NCBI RefSeq assembly: GCF_001426945.1 | Contig: NZ_LMFS01000001.1 | Span: 2,350,609 to 2,414,608 of the forward strand | From: Pseudolabrys sp. Root1462 | Lineage (GTDB): Bacteria > Pseudomonadota > Alphaproteobacteria > Rhizobiales > Xanthobacteraceae | DNA: 64,000 nucleotides | Reading direction: 5' to 3' | In this document: positions 63,210 through 64,000 of the stretch, piece after piece | How the letters are laid out: every line of letters begins with the position of its first letter | Numbering within the stretch: the first letter of the stretch is position 1 | Translations under genes and position numbers: made by a program | Notes under the pieces: generated by a model | Seen by the model: the letters and a program-made list of their open reading frames with translations, nothing else | Database searches by the model: none | What the model was told of the DNA's origin: nothing

Positions 63210-64000
63210 TCAGGCCCGCGTGCCATGGCCGCGCAGCATCTCGTAGATTGTGTGCCGCAGTTCGAGGAACGCCGGCAATTCCTTGGTCGTGATCTGGTCG
63301 CGCTCCTTCGGCAATGGACTGACGATGTCGAGGCCGACCGCCGCCGGCTTGCCGCGCAGCACGATCAGCCGGTCGGCGAGCAGCACCGCCTCATCGACGT
63401 CATGCGTGATAAACATGATGGTGGCGCCGGAGGCCTGATGGATGCGGCGCAGCTCGATCTGCAAATTCTCGCGCGTCATGGCATCGAGCGCGCCGAACGG
63501 CTCGTCCATCAGCAGCAGCCGCGGCTCAAGCGCCAGCGCCCGCGCAATCTGCACGCGCTGCTGCATGCCGCCCGACATCTGCCGCGGATAGTCATTGGCG
63601 CGGTCGGCGAGGCCGACCTGCTCCAGTGCCACCATGGCGCGGCGCTGCCGCTCGGCCTTCGGCAACGTCTCCTCGAGGCCGAGCTCGACATTCTTGCGTG
63701 CGGTGCGCCACGGCAGCAACGAACCCGCATAGTTCTGGAACACGAACACCGCGCCCTGCGGCGGGCCGGAAATCGCCTGACCGTTCAGTTCGAGCCTCGA
63801 GCCTGGTGCCGCCGGTACCAGGCCGCCGAACACGCGCAGCAGCGTCGTCTTGCCGACTCCGGATTCGCCGAGGATGCAGACGAACTGCCGGCGCGGCACC
63901 TCGATGTCGAGATTTTCGATGATGCGCCGCTTGTAGTCGGCGATGCCAAGATCGACCGCCAGCGACCGGCAGCGGAACGCGATTCCGTCATCGGATGACT
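63210..64000 (-). CDS. ABC transporter ATP-binding protein (nitrate/taurine type), 5' end outside window
   Basis: The C-terminal 263 or so residues of an ATPase. The frame is open to the window edge: upstream of a GTG at 63899 it reads FRCRSLAVDLGIADYKRRII, a normal N-terminal beta-strand region for this class, so the true start lies beyond 64000. Walker A is GESGVGKTT, the Q-loop VFQNYAGSLLPW, the signature MSGGMQQRVQIARAL, Walker B LLLMDEPFGALDA and the switch His is in MFITHDVDEA. It energises the two permeases downstream. The solute-binding gene may lie outside the window. Confidence 0.9.
   Translation of the reverse strand, partial: SSDDGIAFRCRSLAVDLGIADYKRRIIENLDIEVPRRQFVCILGESGVGKTTLLRVFGGLVPAAPGSRLELNGQAISGPPQGAVFVFQNYAGSLLPWRTARKNVELGLEETLPKAERQRRAMVALEQVGLADRANDYPRQMSGGMQQRVQIARALALEPRLLLMDEPFGALDAMTRENLQIELRRIHQASGATIMFITHDVDEAVLLADRLIVLRGKPAAVGLDIVSPLPKERDQITTKELPAFLELRHTIYEMLRGHGTRA

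Overview
The window looks like a GC-rich alphaproteobacterial chromosome, most probably from the order Hyphomicrobiales (Bradyrhizobium/Rhodopseudomonas/Xanthobacteraceae relatives). This is inferred from the gene families present (DUF1289, TIGR02281 aspartic protease, TIGR02444, PleC/DivJ-like sensor kinase), from dispersed palindromic elements of the type common in that order, and from FixK/FNR-like boxes. No rRNA, tRNA, CRISPR array, integrase or transposase was seen. The species cannot be named from the sequence alone.

Layout. Positions 1-6.7 kb are housekeeping-like: MBL hydrolase, GST, histidine kinase, DUF1289, retropepsin-like protease, TauE/SafE and DusA. From 6.7 to 24 kb is a patchwork with signs of rearrangement: a truncated CHASE protein, an ArgE-like deacetylase with a LysR regulator, a complete Dpp/Opp-type peptide transporter with an AbgB-like amidohydrolase, a frameshifted GlcG/HbpS remnant, an SbmA/YddA-like ABC exporter behind two FNR/FixK-like boxes, an AraC regulator and a fused MFS/spermidine-synthase protein. 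A 29-bp exact direct repeat brackets about 14.8 kb of this patchwork.

From 24 to 64 kb is a dense catabolic region. It holds three paralogous benzoylformate-decarboxylase-like ThDP enzymes, each with a MarR regulator nearby and an oxidoreductase partner. Module 1 (28.6-40.9 kb) is a long minus-strand unit: Rieske ferredoxin, a 112-aa orphan, amidohydrolase, class III aminotransferase, FMN 2-hydroxyacid dehydrogenase, aldehyde dehydrogenase, ThDP enzyme 1, two ABC permeases and a CoxL-like molybdoenzyme, with MarR1 divergent. Module 2 (40.95-45.7 kb) is MarR2, ThDP enzyme 2, aldehyde dehydrogenase 2 and an ABC ATPase. Module 3 (52.5-60.1 kb) is an MFS importer, DUF2848 protein, cupin, a solute-binding-like protein without signal peptide, flavin reductase, MarR3, FAD oxidoreductase and ThDP enzyme 3. 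Between and around these lie UbiX/UbiD with a 2-hydroxyacid dehydrogenase, alanine dehydrogenase with an Lrp regulator, an HpaB-type monooxygenase, two amidases and parts of two nitrate/taurine-type ABC importers.

The most economical reading is a mandelate-like logic repeated three times: 2-hydroxy or 2-amino acid to 2-oxo acid, ThDP decarboxylation to aldehyde, and oxidation to acid. Ring hydroxylation (HpaB plus flavin reductase) and prenyl-FMN decarboxylation (UbiD) are available alongside. The substrate cannot be read from the sequence. This combination is the best candidate here for an undescribed system.
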